64,000 bases of DNA. Origin: Deinococcus aestuarii. Lineage in GTDB: Bacteria > Deinococcota > Deinococci > Deinococcales > Deinococcaceae. Shown piece after piece: positions 50,638-60,423 of this stretch. Positions within the stretch are counted from its first letter, which is position 1. Each line of letters starts with the position of its first letter. Both the position numbers and the translations under genes were made by a program. The notes under the pieces were generated by a model. It ran no database searches, was not told the DNA's origin, and worked only from the letters and a program-made list of their open reading frames with translations. Where the stretch lies: contig NZ_JAHKSN010000015.1 in NCBI RefSeq assembly GCF_018863415.1, positions 1-64,000 on the forward strand, given 5' to 3'.

Positions 50638-51525
50638 ATGACCACTGTTCCCGCGCCCCGCCGTTCCCGGCGCCGCGTTCCCAGCGCGCCGTATCTGTTC
50701 ATCCTGCCGTACCTGCTGATTTTCGCGACCTTCTGGGCGTGGCCCATCGTCAGCTCGTTCCTGATGAGCTTCCGCGACTCGCGGCTGGGAGCGACCGCCC
50801 CCTTCGGCTTCGCCAACTGGTCACGGCTCGTCGGGGACGAGTTCTTTCTCACGGCGCTCAGGAACACGCTGCTCATCTTGGTGCTCCAGGTGCCCATCAT
50901 GCTGACGCTGGCGACGGCGCTGGCGGTGGCCCTGAACAGCCGCCTCCTGAAACTCCGGGGCCTCTTTCGCTTCGCCTTCTTCGCGCCGCTGGTGGTGGGG
51001 ACGGTGGCGTACTCGGCGGTGTTCCGGCTGCTGTTCAACAGCGACTTCGGGATGGTGAACCGGGGGCTGACGGGGCTGGGGCTCGGCCCGGTGGACTGGC
51101 TCAACCAGCCCGGGCCCGCGATGGCGGTGATCATCCTGGCGATGACGTGGCGCTGGACGGGCTACAACGCGATCATCCTGCTGGCGGGCCTCCAGGGCAT
51201 CAGCGAGGAGGTGTACGAGGCGGCGGCCATCGACGGGGCGACCCCCTGGCAGCAGTTCTGGAAGATCACCCTGCCGCTGCTGCGCCCGACCCTGCTCTTC
51301 TGCGTCGTGCTGAGCATCATCGGGACGCTGCAACTGTTCACCGAGCCCGCCCTGATCACCAACAGCGGCCCCGGCAACGCGACGATGACGCTGGGGACGT
51401 ACCTCTACCAGCAGGGCTTCCGCTCCTTCAACTTCGGCTACGCGAGCGCCATCGCGTACACGGTGGCGGCGCTCGCGGCGATCTTCAGCGCGATCCAGCT
51501 CCGGCTCTTCGGGAGGGAGTCGTGA
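50638..51525 (+). CDS. Carbohydrate ABC transporter permease, MalF-type
   Basis: A 295-residue CUT1 permease with six helices and EAA loop EAAAIDGATPWQQFWKITLP. The ATG follows CTGAGGTGGACCC. It overlaps the MalG-type gene by four bases (GTGA). Confidence 0.92.
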   Translation: MTTVPAPRRSRRRVPSAPYLFILPYLLIFATFWAWPIVSSFLMSFRDSRLGATAPFGFANWSRLVGDEFFLTALRNTLLILVLQVPIMLTLATALAVALNSRLLKLRGLFRFAFFAPLVVGTVAYSAVFRLLFNSDFGMVNRGLTGLGLGPVDWLNQPGPAMAVIILAMTWRWTGYNAIILLAGLQGISEEVYEAAAIDGATPWQQFWKITLPLLRPTLLFCVVLSIIGTLQLFTEPALITNSGPGNATMTLGTYLYQQGFRSFNFGYASAIAYTVAALAAIFSAIQLRLFGRES

Positions 51526-52415
51526 CGGTCCGGCGGGCAGACTCCGCCGCGCCCGCGCAGGTGACGGCGGCGCAGCCGGGGGGGATGAGGGCCCAGAGGC
51601 GGGCCGCCGCCTTCTGGTTGCACCTCGCCTTGATCCCGCTCGCGCTGCTCTTCCTCGCGCCGCTGTGGCTGATGCTGGTGTTCAGCACGCACCCGGAGAC
51701 GGCGATCTTCTCGCCCAACCCCCCGCTGTGGTTCGGCGGCGCCTTCGTGGAGAACTTCCGGGGACTCCAGGCTGACACCAACTTCCTGCGGACGCTGGCG
51801 AACAGCGTGGTCATCGCCACCCTGTACACCCTGCTCAGCATGCTGCTCACCAGCATGGGCGGGTACGCCTTCTCGAAGTACGCCTTCCCGGGGCGCAACC
51901 TCCTCTTCGGGCTGATCCTGGCGACGCTGACGATCCCCACCTTCGTGACGATCATCCCGCAGTTCATCCTCGTGGCGCGCGACCTGGGGCTGAGCAACAC
52001 GTACTGGGCGGTCGTGCTGCCCACGCTGGCGAACACCATCGGCATCTTCTACATGCGGCAGGCGTTCCAGACGGTGCCGAACGATCTGCTGAACGCCGCG
52101 CGCATCGACGGGGCGAACGAGTGGCGCATCTTCTGGCAGATCGCGCTGCCCATCGTGCGGCCCGCCCTCGCCGCGCTCGCCATCCTGCTCTTCCTGGCGA
52201 GCTGGAACGACTACCTGTGGCCCCTGATCGTCCTGACGCAGAAAGACAGCTACACCATGCCCGTCGCGCTGGGCACCCTCGTCGGCCTGACGCGCGTGTC
52301 GTGGGGCGGGATCATGGTGGGCACGGCCATCGCCACCATCCCCTTCCTGATCCTGTTCCTGGCGCTGCAACGCCTCTTCGTGGCGGGCATCGCGGGGGGC
52401 GCGGTCAAGGACTGA
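51522..52415 (+). CDS. Carbohydrate ABC transporter permease, MalG-type
   Basis: A 297-residue CUT1 permease, GTG start at 51522 after GGGAGGGAGTC, six helices, EAA-type loop NAARIDGANEWRIFWQIALP. Completes the importer; again no ATPase in the operon, implying a shared one elsewhere. Confidence 0.92.
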   Translation: MTVRRADSAAPAQVTAAQPGGMRAQRRAAAFWLHLALIPLALLFLAPLWLMLVFSTHPETAIFSPNPPLWFGGAFVENFRGLQADTNFLRTLANSVVIATLYTLLSMLLTSMGGYAFSKYAFPGRNLLFGLILATLTIPTFVTIIPQFILVARDLGLSNTYWAVVLPTLANTIGIFYMRQAFQTVPNDLLNAARIDGANEWRIFWQIALPIVRPALAALAILLFLASWNDYLWPLIVLTQKDSYTMPVALGTLVGLTRVSWGGIMVGTAIATIPFLILFLALQRLFVAGIAGGAVKD

Positions 52416-52439
52416 GGAGCGGACCTCCGGACCAGAAAG

Positions 52440-52463
52440 AAAAAAGCGACCGCTCGGGCCGCT
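52440..52463 (-). terminator. Hairpin with T-run on the minus strand
   Basis: Read on the minus strand, AGCGGCC-CGAGC-GGTCGCT (one G-T pair) is followed by six T. This is a good intrinsic terminator for transcripts coming from the right. For the plus-strand importer operon it offers the hairpin but no T-run. Confidence 0.5.
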
Positions 52464-52578
52464 GATGGTCAAAAGTAGAGCGTGGTATGCGGCGAACGTC
52501 AAGGTATGCGCACGGATTTTCAATTTCCGACTCTCTCGCCCGCTGGTTTGGAGGCATGACCCCCACACCGGAGGCCTC

Positions 52579-52971
52579 ATGATGCGGCTCGTCGCCGACG
52601 TGCGCGGGGCGTGTGCGCTCCTGCCGGGAACGAGGGAAACCTTCCCCTTCGACTCGCGCAACCTGACCTTCAAGGTGGGCGGCGAGGACCCGGACGGGGG
52701 CCCCCCGGTGTGGCGGATGTACGCGATGGTGGACATCACGGAAGACCCACTGCGCGTGCTCGTCAAGTGCGAGCCCGAGCGGTCGGGCCTTCTGCGAGAG
52801 GCGTACCCGCAGATCGTCCCCGCCCTGTACTTCGGGGGGCACTGGGTCTTCCTGCCGCTCGACGGGACGCTGCCGGACAGCCTGACCCGCGAGTTGCTGG
52901 AACACTCCTACGACCTCGTGGTGGGGAGGAATTTGCCACGGCGGGTGCGGGAGCGGCTGCCCACCCGGTGA
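52579..52971 (+). CDS. MmcQ/YjbR-family protein
   Basis: A 130-residue protein of the MmcQ/YjbR double-wing fold: GTRETFPFDSRNLTFKVGG near the start, VLVKCEPERSGLLREAYP, and WVFLPLDGTLPDSLTRELLEHSYDLV. Possibly DNA-binding, function unknown. I start at ATG 52579 (after CGGAGGCCTC); the frame is open further upstream but that part is not conserved-looking. Convergent with the mannosidase. Confidence 0.8.
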   Translation: MMRLVADVRGACALLPGTRETFPFDSRNLTFKVGGEDPDGGPPVWRMYAMVDITEDPLRVLVKCEPERSGLLREAYPQIVPALYFGGHWVFLPLDGTLPDSLTRELLEHSYDLVVGRNLPRRVRERLPTR

Positions 52972-53000
52972 GGGGCGGGCGCCCCATCCCGTAAAGAGTG

Positions 53001-56000
53001 TCAGCCCTCCCGTCGCCTCAGCGTCAGGACCGTGAAGGGGCCGAAGCGGAGGTCCCCGGGATCGGCGGCGGGCTCTTCCAGGAAGTTCACCCGCTCCCAG
53101 TCGCCCCTGCCCAGGGCCGGGTGCAGTTCGACCTCCGCCGTGCCGCGCGTGCCGTGGGCGTCGTACAGCCGCACGACGAGGGCGTCCCCCTCCTCCGCCT
53201 CCTTGAGGGCCGCGAGACGCAGGCCGCCCGGCTGGACGGTCACGAGGTGGGCCTGGAGGTCGAGCGCCGCGCCGGGTTCGGGCCGCTCGCTGTGGACGGC
53301 GACGAGGGGCGCGTTCAGGTCGGCGGCCTCGTCCGTCGTGCCGCCCCGCCAGTCGCCGGGGTGGGGGTAGAGGGCGTAGGTGAAGGTCTGCTCGCCCTCG
53401 TCCGCGCGCGGGTCGGGGTAGACGGGCGAGCGCAGCAGGGTCAGGCTCAGCATCCCCGGCCCGGCCCCGTGCCCGTACTTGCCGTCGTTGAGCAGGCTGA
53501 CCCCGAAGTCCCCCTCGCTGAGGTCGGCCCAGCGGTGGGCGGGCACCTCGAACTGCGCCGCCTCCCACGACGTGTTGCGGTGGGTGGGGCGGGTCACGGC
53601 CCCGAAGGCGGTCTCGAAGGTCGCGTGCAGCGCGCGGACGTTCAGGGGAAAGCGGGCGCGCAGCATCGTCCGGCGTCCCGTCCAGCGCAGCCGCGTCTCG
53701 ACTTCCAGCCGGGGCCGCCCGGCGTCGAGGTGGTAGAACTGCTCGATCTCCGCGTTCCCGACCCGGCGCAGCACCCGCACACTCTGGCGCGTCCCGCTCG
53801 ACACGCGGGTGGGCCGCCCTTGCGCCGTGACCTCCTGCCCGCCCGTCAGGTCGTGGGCGTCCACATCCCAGCCGTCCCACAACCGAGGCAGGTCCTCGTG
53901 CGCCCAGAGCTGGTTGCCGCGCCCGCCCAGCGCCTCGCGGCCCAGCGTCTTGTCGTACACGGAGGCGAGCGTGCCGTCCTCCGCCACCTCGACCCGCAGC
54001 CGGTCATTCTCCAGCACGAGGTCGTCCGGGTTCACCGGGGGAGGGGGAGTGGGTTGGACCTCCCGGATGAGGAGCGTCGTATATCCCAAACCGGGGACGA
54101 GTGTGTCCGGCGCGTGAAGGTGCAGCGTCCCCCCCTCGCGGTGGGTGGCGACCTCTGTCCCGTCGGAAGTCGTGAAGCGGACGGGTCGGTCCTGGGGCCA
54201 CTCGATCCGGGCGCGAAGGGGACGGTCCACTCCCGCCAGGTTCCACACGACGACCGCCTCGCCGTCCCGCTGAACCTGCGCGGAGAGGGCACTCAACGCG
54301 GCGTCACGGATTCCCCGCGCCGTTTCCAGGACCGAGGCCAGCTCCTCGCGCGCCTGCGCGTTCACCGTGTGGATGCCCGAGCCCGGCAGGATGTCGTGGA
54401 ACTGGTTGCGCAGGAGGGTGGTCCACGCCCCGTACAGCTCCTCGCGTGGAGCTTCCATCCCCGCCAGACGCCGGGCGAGGGCCGCCGCCGCGTCGGCCTC
54501 CACGAGGGTGTGCTCGGCGCGGCGGTTGAGGAACTTGACCCGGCCCTGGGTGGTGTAGGTGCCCCGGTGCAGCTCCAGGTACTGCTCGCCGACCCAGACG
54601 GGCAGGCCGTCTTGCCTCACCTCCGCGTAGAAGTCCTCGACCCGCCCGGTCACGAGGCGCGGCAGGCCAGGGAAGTCGCACAGCCGCGCCTTGCGTTCGA
54701 GCATCTCTGCCGTCGGGCCGCCGCCGCCGTCCCCGTACCCGTAGGCGAAGAGGGAGGTGTCGTGCGCCCGCTTCCCCTTGAAATTGCGCCACGTTTCAAA
54801 CAGGTCGAGGGCGACGACCTGGCCGTTGTACCCCTCGTTGGGGTTGCGGAAGCTGTGCGCGAGGACCCGCGAGCCGTCGAGCGCCTCCCAGCGGTAGAGG
54901 TCGTACGGGAAGGCGTTCGTCTCGTTCCAGGTCAGCTTGGTGGTGAAGAAATACGGGAGGTCCGCCTGCCGCAGAAATTGCGGGAGGTTCGCCGCGTAGC
55001 CGAAGGTGTCGGGCAGCCACGCCACCCGCGCCCGCTTGCCGAAGCGGCTCTCGAAGTACCGCTGCCCGTACAGGAGCTGGCGCGCCCACGCCTCCCCCGA
55101 GGTCAGGTTGCCGTCGGGCTCGACCCACATGCCGCCCACCACGTCCCAGCGGCCCTCGCGCACCCGCTCCCGGACACGCTCGAAGAGGGCCGGGTCATCC
55201 TCCTCCACCCAGGCGTAGAGCTGGGCGCTCGACTGGTTGAAGTGGAAGTGCGGGGAGCGCTCCATCAGGTTCAGGACGGTGGCGAAGGTCCGCCGCGCCT
55301 TGCGCCGGGTCTCCCCGGTCGGCCACAGCCACGCGAGGTCGAGGTGCGCGTGCCCGGTCAGCCACAGGCGGCCCTCGGCGGGGTAGCGTTCCCGGATGAT
55401 GCCCAGGGACGCCGAGAGGGCCGCGCGGGCGGCGGCGAGCCAGGGGCGGCCCGCGTCCGGGAAGGCCCCCTCGGGCGGCGGGAAGGTGTACTCCTCCCAC
55501 AAGGAGGCGAGAGACTGCCCGGCAGAGGGCATCAGACCCAGCTCCGCGAGCGTCCCGGCGGAGGTGGGCGTCTGGGCGAGCTGTTCCAGCCGCTCGGCGA
55601 GGGGACCGTGCGCGAGGCGGGAGAGGTAGGCCTCCGTGTCGCCCCGGTCCATCCGCACGAGCGCGAGGGCGCCCCGCAACGCGTCGGCGACGAGGGCGGC
55701 GATGTCTCCCCGCCCGGCGCGCACGAGTTGCCCGGCGGCGTCCTGCGCGGCCCCGAAGTCCTCCAGCAGCCCGCGCACGTCCCCGTCGGGCACGATCAGG
55801 CGGGCCGTGCGTAAGGCGTTGGCCTGGACGGGCGTGCCGAACAGGCCGCGCGGCACGACGTCCAGCTCGATGTTCAATTCCTCGCCCCCCTCGGCCCGCG
55901 TCAGCACGGGATGTTCGAGGTGGTAGGGGTTGAGCCCGCCGACCGCCTCGCCGTTCACCCGCAGGAGTCCCTCGCCGCCGGGCTGGAGGCGGATGTGGAC

Positions 56001-56225
56001 GGGCTGGCCGCGCCACTCCCGGGGAACGCGGACGGTGAAGCGGAGGGTGACGGGCAGGGCGCGGGCGGGCCAGGGGTCACCCTCGCTGATCGGAAACGTC
56101 TGCCCCTCCGCCTGGAAGGTGCCGCCGCACAGGGGCAGGGCGTGGCGGTCGCGCCAGGCGCCGAGTTCGGTGAGCCGGGGGGTGAGGTGCTGGAGTACCT
56201 GTTGGACGGGATCGCTGGGGTTCAT
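53001..56225 (-). CDS. Alpha-mannosidase, glycoside hydrolase family 38
   Basis: A 1074-residue GH38 enzyme releasing alpha-linked mannose. A beta-sandwich N-terminal region (about 1-270) precedes the catalytic barrel: GHAHLDLAWLWP (zinc-binding His and Asp, about 300), VVGGMWVEPDGN, and LPDTFGYAANLP with the nucleophile Asp (about 412); a zinc His is seen in RNQFHDILPGSG. C-terminal beta domains follow. No signal peptide, so cytoplasmic; length matches bacterial class II-like enzymes. With the adjacent sugar importer it suggests use of mannose-containing oligosaccharides. Confidence 0.9.
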   Translation of the reverse strand: MNPSDPVQQVLQHLTPRLTELGAWRDRHALPLCGGTFQAEGQTFPISEGDPWPARALPVTLRFTVRVPREWRGQPVHIRLQPGGEGLLRVNGEAVGGLNPYHLEHPVLTRAEGGEELNIELDVVPRGLFGTPVQANALRTARLIVPDGDVRGLLEDFGAAQDAAGQLVRAGRGDIAALVADALRGALALVRMDRGDTEAYLSRLAHGPLAERLEQLAQTPTSAGTLAELGLMPSAGQSLASLWEEYTFPPPEGAFPDAGRPWLAAARAALSASLGIIRERYPAEGRLWLTGHAHLDLAWLWPTGETRRKARRTFATVLNLMERSPHFHFNQSSAQLYAWVEEDDPALFERVRERVREGRWDVVGGMWVEPDGNLTSGEAWARQLLYGQRYFESRFGKRARVAWLPDTFGYAANLPQFLRQADLPYFFTTKLTWNETNAFPYDLYRWEALDGSRVLAHSFRNPNEGYNGQVVALDLFETWRNFKGKRAHDTSLFAYGYGDGGGGPTAEMLERKARLCDFPGLPRLVTGRVEDFYAEVRQDGLPVWVGEQYLELHRGTYTTQGRVKFLNRRAEHTLVEADAAAALARRLAGMEAPREELYGAWTTLLRNQFHDILPGSGIHTVNAQAREELASVLETARGIRDAALSALSAQVQRDGEAVVVWNLAGVDRPLRARIEWPQDRPVRFTTSDGTEVATHREGGTLHLHAPDTLVPGLGYTTLLIREVQPTPPPPVNPDDLVLENDRLRVEVAEDGTLASVYDKTLGREALGGRGNQLWAHEDLPRLWDGWDVDAHDLTGGQEVTAQGRPTRVSSGTRQSVRVLRRVGNAEIEQFYHLDAGRPRLEVETRLRWTGRRTMLRARFPLNVRALHATFETAFGAVTRPTHRNTSWEAAQFEVPAHRWADLSEGDFGVSLLNDGKYGHGAGPGMLSLTLLRSPVYPDPRADEGEQTFTYALYPHPGDWRGGTTDEAADLNAPLVAVHSERPEPGAALDLQAHLVTVQPGGLRLAALKEAEEGDALVVRLYDAHGTRGTAEVELHPALGRGDWERVNFLEEPAADPGDLRFGPFTVLTLRRREG

Positions 56226-56321
56226 GGGTCCTCGCCTTCTCGGGCCTGCGGGGGAAAGTGCCGCCCTTTCCCCGATGTTTTCACACCGGCGGGGACGTGG
56301 CCCCCGCGCCTATGCTGTGCC

Positions 56322-57407
56322 ATGACCCTACAACCCCGCCCGATGATCTACGGCGCGAACGGCTTCACGGGCAGGCTGATCGCCCGGGAGGCGGTCCGCC
56401 GGGGGCTCACGCCGATCCTCGCCGGACGTTCCCGCGAGGCCGTCGAGCCCCTGGCCCGGGAACTGGGCCTGGAGGCCCGCGTCTTCGGCCTGGACACCCC
56501 CGCCGAGGTCGCCCGGAAGCTGGAGGGCGTCTCGCTCGTCCTGCACGGCGCGGGTCCCTTCTCCCGAACGCACCCGCCCATGCTCCGGGGCTGCCTGGAG
56601 ACGGGCACCCATTACCTCGACATCACCGGGGAGCACGCCGTGCTGGAGGGGCTGCACTGGCGCGGCCCCGAGGCGCGGCGGGCGGGCATCGTGGCGGTCT
56701 CCGGCGTCGGCTTCGACGTGGTGCCCACCGACGGGGTGGCGGCACACCTCGCCCACGCGCTGCCCACGGCCACCCGTCTGCGCCTCGCCTTTCGTGGCGG
56801 CACCGTCAGCCGGGGCACGGCGATCACGATGGCTGAGGGCGCCGGGGAGGGCGGGCTGAGCCGTCAGGGCGGCCTCCTCGTCCGCGAGCCCGTCGCCGCC
56901 CGGACATGGCGGGTGGAGCATGACGGCGTGACCTTCATGGCGGTGAGCATCCCCTGGGGCGACGTGGCGAGCGCCTATTACTCCACGGGCATCCCCACGG
57001 TGGAGACGTACCTCGCCGTGCCCCCCGCCGCCGCGTTCGTGATGCGGGGAAGCGGACTCGCGGCGCCCCTGCTGCGGCGACCCGCCGTGCGGCGCCTCCT
57101 CCGGGAGCGGGCGGGCCGCGCGAAGGGACCGAGCGAGACCGAGATGAGGGAGGGCCGGACCGTCGTCTGGGGGGAGGTCACCGACCCGGCGGGGCGCACG
57201 CGCGCGGCGAAACTCCTCGGGCCGGAGGCCTACCGCTTCACGGTGGAGGCGGCCCTCGCGTCGATGGTGCGCGTGCTGGCGGGGGGCGTGCCCGCCGGGG
57301 CCTGGACACCCTCGCAGGCGTTCGGCCGGGACTTCGTGACGACCCTGCCGGGTGTGGCTTTGCTCGGTGGGTTCGAAACGGACGGCGGAGCACCCACTCC
57401 CCGCTGA
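56322..57407 (+). CDS. Saccharopine-dehydrogenase-like NAD(P)-binding protein
   Basis: A 361-residue Rossmann-fold protein beginning PRPMIYGANGFTGRLIAREA, with ILAGRS and VLHGAGPFSRTHPPM, as in the saccharopine dehydrogenase-like/trans-acting enoyl reductase group. Actual reaction unknown. TATGCT five bases before the ATG and no ribosome site point to a leaderless transcript. Divergent from the mannosidase gene. Confidence 0.82.
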   Translation: MTLQPRPMIYGANGFTGRLIAREAVRRGLTPILAGRSREAVEPLARELGLEARVFGLDTPAEVARKLEGVSLVLHGAGPFSRTHPPMLRGCLETGTHYLDITGEHAVLEGLHWRGPEARRAGIVAVSGVGFDVVPTDGVAAHLAHALPTATRLRLAFRGGTVSRGTAITMAEGAGEGGLSRQGGLLVREPVAARTWRVEHDGVTFMAVSIPWGDVASAYYSTGIPTVETYLAVPPAAAFVMRGSGLAAPLLRRPAVRRLLRERAGRAKGPSETEMREGRTVVWGEVTDPAGRTRAAKLLGPEAYRFTVEAALASMVRVLAGGVPAGAWTPSQAFGRDFVTTLPGVALLGGFETDGGAPTPR

Positions 57408-57911
57408 TCCCCGTGTGCGCTGGATTCGTGGGAATCAACCGAGCGGCCTTGCGAAGTTGCGCAACAGAGCGACCAACAAAAGGTACCGGCTGGCGGCGAT
57501 GGAAGGCCTTACGGGGCTTGCCCGGACGTTCTGGAACCAAAGCAAGTCGGTCTGATCGCGGTACTCCGCTCCGCCCTGGGGAGGAAAGCACCCCCCTCAA
57601 CGCCACGCAGGGCCGGACGGACACCCGCAACTCGTCCGGCCACCGCTGTGAGGCGGTCGTCACACCACGCATCTACACGAGGTGGCGAGGGCGCACGCCG
57701 ACACGAATGCCCGACCAGAGCAGGAGATTCCGTTCAGCCCTCTCCTGTTCGGGGGAAGGCCGGCCCGCATGGTCCAGACCTGCACCCGCGTCCGGAGAGA
57801 GCAGCGGGGCCCGCCAAGCCTCACTCCGTCCCTCTCCTGCGGATTCGCGGAGCTGCCCCGCAGAGCTCCGCGGGCTTGCTCCGCAGCTCCGCGGACCGTA
57901 CGGAGTTCGTG
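57408..57911. repeat. Gene-free region with repeats and alternative hairpins
   Basis: About 500 bases between convergent genes with no credible gene. Copies of the dispersed GC-rich repeat seem to occupy about 57735-57845. At 57846-57893 CGCGGAGCT (57846-57854) can pair with either of two AGCTCCGCG copies (57864-57872 or 57885-57893), giving alternative hairpins next to the glycosidase stop. Confidence 0.45.
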
Positions 57912-60368
57912 TCAGGGGTTCTCGATCAGGAGCACCCAGTCCTTGCCGCGCCCACCCGAGGGGGCGTTGAAGGTCCGCTCGCCCGAGTTGGCGAAGGTGC
58001 CGATCCCGCTCCTGCGCCCGGTGCGGGGGTCGAACCACGACGCGCGCACCCGTTCACCCCGCACGCGGCCCAGCGTCACCGTGACCGTGCCGCCGTCCGG
58101 GAGGTACAGCCACGCGTAGTCCTGGCCCCGCAGCGCCACGACGGGCCGCGTTCCCGTGAAGCTGCTCCTCACCAGCGTCTCGTCCGGACTCCTGCCCTGG
58201 ACCGGGCGTGATTCGAGCAATGTCTTGAGGTGACGGAGCTGCGCGGCACCTGGCGCCGAGAGGGCCTTTTGCCACGCCTTGTCCCCGTCGTACACGTCGA
58301 AGCCCCAAATCAGCCGGTGGCCGTACCCGTGCCCCGCCGCCCCCGCGAACATGCTCCAGTACGCCACATTGCGTACGTCCACCCCATCGGAAAGGCCGTT
58401 TTTGCGGTCGTGGCAGATCGCGTGGTCCTCGTACACCGGCTCGGCGTTGATCACCGGCTTGATCGGCGTGCGTTTGTAAGTACCAAGCACCTTCTGCGCC
58501 TCCTGCTGGTCGCGGCAGTGCCCGGTCTGCCACAGGTTGAAGTCCAGCCAGGGCTCGTCGTGGAAGTACTCGGCGGAGGTCTTGCCCCCGTGGGGGTGGT
58601 AGGTGAGCAGGGCCCGGTCACGCCCGCCCACGCCCTGCTCGATGCCCTGGGCCATCGCCTGCCAGATTGCGCGCTGTGCCTCCGTCTCGGGCACCCGGTC
58701 GCCGCCCAGGACCCAGATGACCGGCTTGTCCCTGTAGCGCTGCCCCAGGAAGCGGCCATAGCTGCGCGCCGAGGCCGGGGTGAAGATAGGCTCGTTGTTC
58801 ACCCAGCGCCCCCAGCTCGGCAGCAGGGCGACCGTCAGGCCCAGCGAGGCGGCCTGATTCACCACGTAGTCCACATGGTCCCAGTAGTCGTACTCTGCGG
58901 CGACGGCGGGGTTGTTGCCCGGGGTCGTGGCGGGCCGGGCGGGGTCTTTCCCGACCAGGGGCAGGTCGCCCTGGGCGTTGGGAACGGTCAGACCGTCCAT
59001 CTCGGCGAGCGCCACGGCCTGGATGACGGTGAAGCCCTGCTCCCTGCGCCTCTGAAGATACTGGCGCGCGTCGTCGCGGTTGAGGCGGTGGAACGCCTCC
59101 CACCCGGTGTCCGCCCAGTACAGGAAGGGCCGCCCGTCCGCGTGTTGCAGCCGCCGCCCGTCGGCGGAGACGGTCAGGCGGCTTCCGGTCGCTGTCGGCT
59201 GAGCGGTCCGGGCGGTGTTCTGTGGGGCGCGGGCCTGGGCCGGGACCAGGGTGAGGTGGTCGATGATGGCGTTGCGGTCCTCGCCCACCTTGGTTCCGAG
59301 CGCGTCGTTGGTGTACTCGATCTCCAGGGTCTGTCCGGGAGCGAGGGAGGTCGTGCCCAGGACATAGGAGGCGTAGGTCTTCGAGTTCACGGTGGCGGTC
59401 CCGAGTCGGGCGCCACCCCGTTTCAACGCGACGACCGGCCAGCCCTGGTACTCGTCGGCGCGGGCCGTCAGCCGCAGGGCGTAGACCCCGGCGGGCAGAT
59501 GGGCGGGCACCACGAACCGGGCGCGGTGGCTCGCCGACCACAACCCCAGTGCCGTCCCGTGAGAGGCGCCGGACTCGTTTACAACGCTTCCACCCGGTGC
59601 GGGCTCCAGGGAGACGGAAGCGGGCGCAGGCTGCACTTGGACCACCCCCAGCGTCTGCCGCAGTGCCTGGTACCAGAGGTCGGCGAGCTTGTTGTAGCCA
59701 CTCACGGTGGGATGCACCCCGTCGGCCAGGTCGGCGAGGGTCAGCGCGGCCCCCACATTCACGAAGGTGATTTTCTTCCCCTGATCAGCCCGACTCTTGG
59801 CTATCCCGGGGATGGCCGCGTTGTACTGCCCCACCCGGCGATTCTCATCGGGATTTTGCAGCGGCGGGAGGGAAGAGACGAGAATCCATGTGTTCGGGCG
59901 CCGGGCGCTGATCTGGTCGAGCAGACGGCCCAGCCGGGCGGGCGCCCCCGGCAGGTCTCGGTTCTGGATGATGTCGTTCGTGCCGATCATCAGCAAGATG
60001 ACGTCGGGCTGAGCGTGGCCGAGCCAGTCGTTCACCTTGGCCGCGAGTTCGTCGATGCGCCAGCCGCTGTGGCCCTCGTGGTCACGGTCGGCCAGGGTGC
60101 CGGGACCGTTGCTCATGGACCCGACGAAATTCAACCCGGGCACCTGCGGCGACAGCCGGCGGTACAGCTCGGTGCGGTAGCCGCCCGGCACGTTATACCC
60201 GTCGGTGATCGAGTCCCCCAGCGGCATGATTTTCAACGCACGGGCAGGTGTGGCGGTCGCCGGTGCCGTCTGGGCCATGACGTCCCCGGGTGCGGCACAC
60301 CCGGACGACAGCAGGCCCAGGGTGAGGACGGCGGCGGTCAAGAGGTTCAGGCTCGGGAAGGTCGGCAT
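57912..60368 (-). CDS. Lipoprotein fusing SGNH esterase, carbohydrate-binding module and GH140-like (DUF4038) glycosidase
   Basis: An 818-residue exported protein. Signal peptide with lipobox SSGCAAPG (Cys about 24). Residues about 44-240 form an SGNH hydrolase: MPLGDSITDGY (Ser), MIGTNDIIQNR (Asn) and DGVHPTVSGY (Asp/His). About 255-390 resemble a beta-sandwich carbohydrate-binding module. About 400-818 are a DUF4038/GH140-like barrel with YWADTGWEAFHRL, WVLGGDRVPE and PVINAEPVYEDH; the last two hold likely catalytic acids. GH140 enzymes split apiose from pectic side chains. The fusion implies joint removal of acyl groups and sugars from a plant-type glycan. ATG after AAGGAGAATTCTC. Confidence 0.82.
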   Translation of the reverse strand: MPTFPSLNLLTAAVLTLGLLSSGCAAPGDVMAQTAPATATPARALKIMPLGDSITDGYNVPGGYRTELYRRLSPQVPGLNFVGSMSNGPGTLADRDHEGHSGWRIDELAAKVNDWLGHAQPDVILLMIGTNDIIQNRDLPGAPARLGRLLDQISARRPNTWILVSSLPPLQNPDENRRVGQYNAAIPGIAKSRADQGKKITFVNVGAALTLADLADGVHPTVSGYNKLADLWYQALRQTLGVVQVQPAPASVSLEPAPGGSVVNESGASHGTALGLWSASHRARFVVPAHLPAGVYALRLTARADEYQGWPVVALKRGGARLGTATVNSKTYASYVLGTTSLAPGQTLEIEYTNDALGTKVGEDRNAIIDHLTLVPAQARAPQNTARTAQPTATGSRLTVSADGRRLQHADGRPFLYWADTGWEAFHRLNRDDARQYLQRRREQGFTVIQAVALAEMDGLTVPNAQGDLPLVGKDPARPATTPGNNPAVAAEYDYWDHVDYVVNQAASLGLTVALLPSWGRWVNNEPIFTPASARSYGRFLGQRYRDKPVIWVLGGDRVPETEAQRAIWQAMAQGIEQGVGGRDRALLTYHPHGGKTSAEYFHDEPWLDFNLWQTGHCRDQQEAQKVLGTYKRTPIKPVINAEPVYEDHAICHDRKNGLSDGVDVRNVAYWSMFAGAAGHGYGHRLIWGFDVYDGDKAWQKALSAPGAAQLRHLKTLLESRPVQGRSPDETLVRSSFTGTRPVVALRGQDYAWLYLPDGGTVTVTLGRVRGERVRASWFDPRTGRRSGIGTFANSGERTFNAPSGGRGKDWVLLIENP

Positions 60369-60383
60369 GAGAATTCTCCTTGA

Positions 60384-60423
60384 CCGGGGAGGGACGCGGG
60401 AGCACCGCCCTCTCCCTCCCCGG
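60384..60423. repeat. Inverted repeat in the 5' leader of the fused glycosidase gene
   Basis: CCGGGGAGGG (60384-60393) and CCCTCCCCGG (60414-60423) pair perfectly around 20 bases, just upstream of the gene's ribosome site. It could influence translation or be an operator. Confidence 0.45.

Noticed and set aside
57352..57672. Short frames on both strands after the saccharopine-dehydrogenase-like gene
   Set aside because: No family likeness and no start signals; they run through repeat-like sequence.
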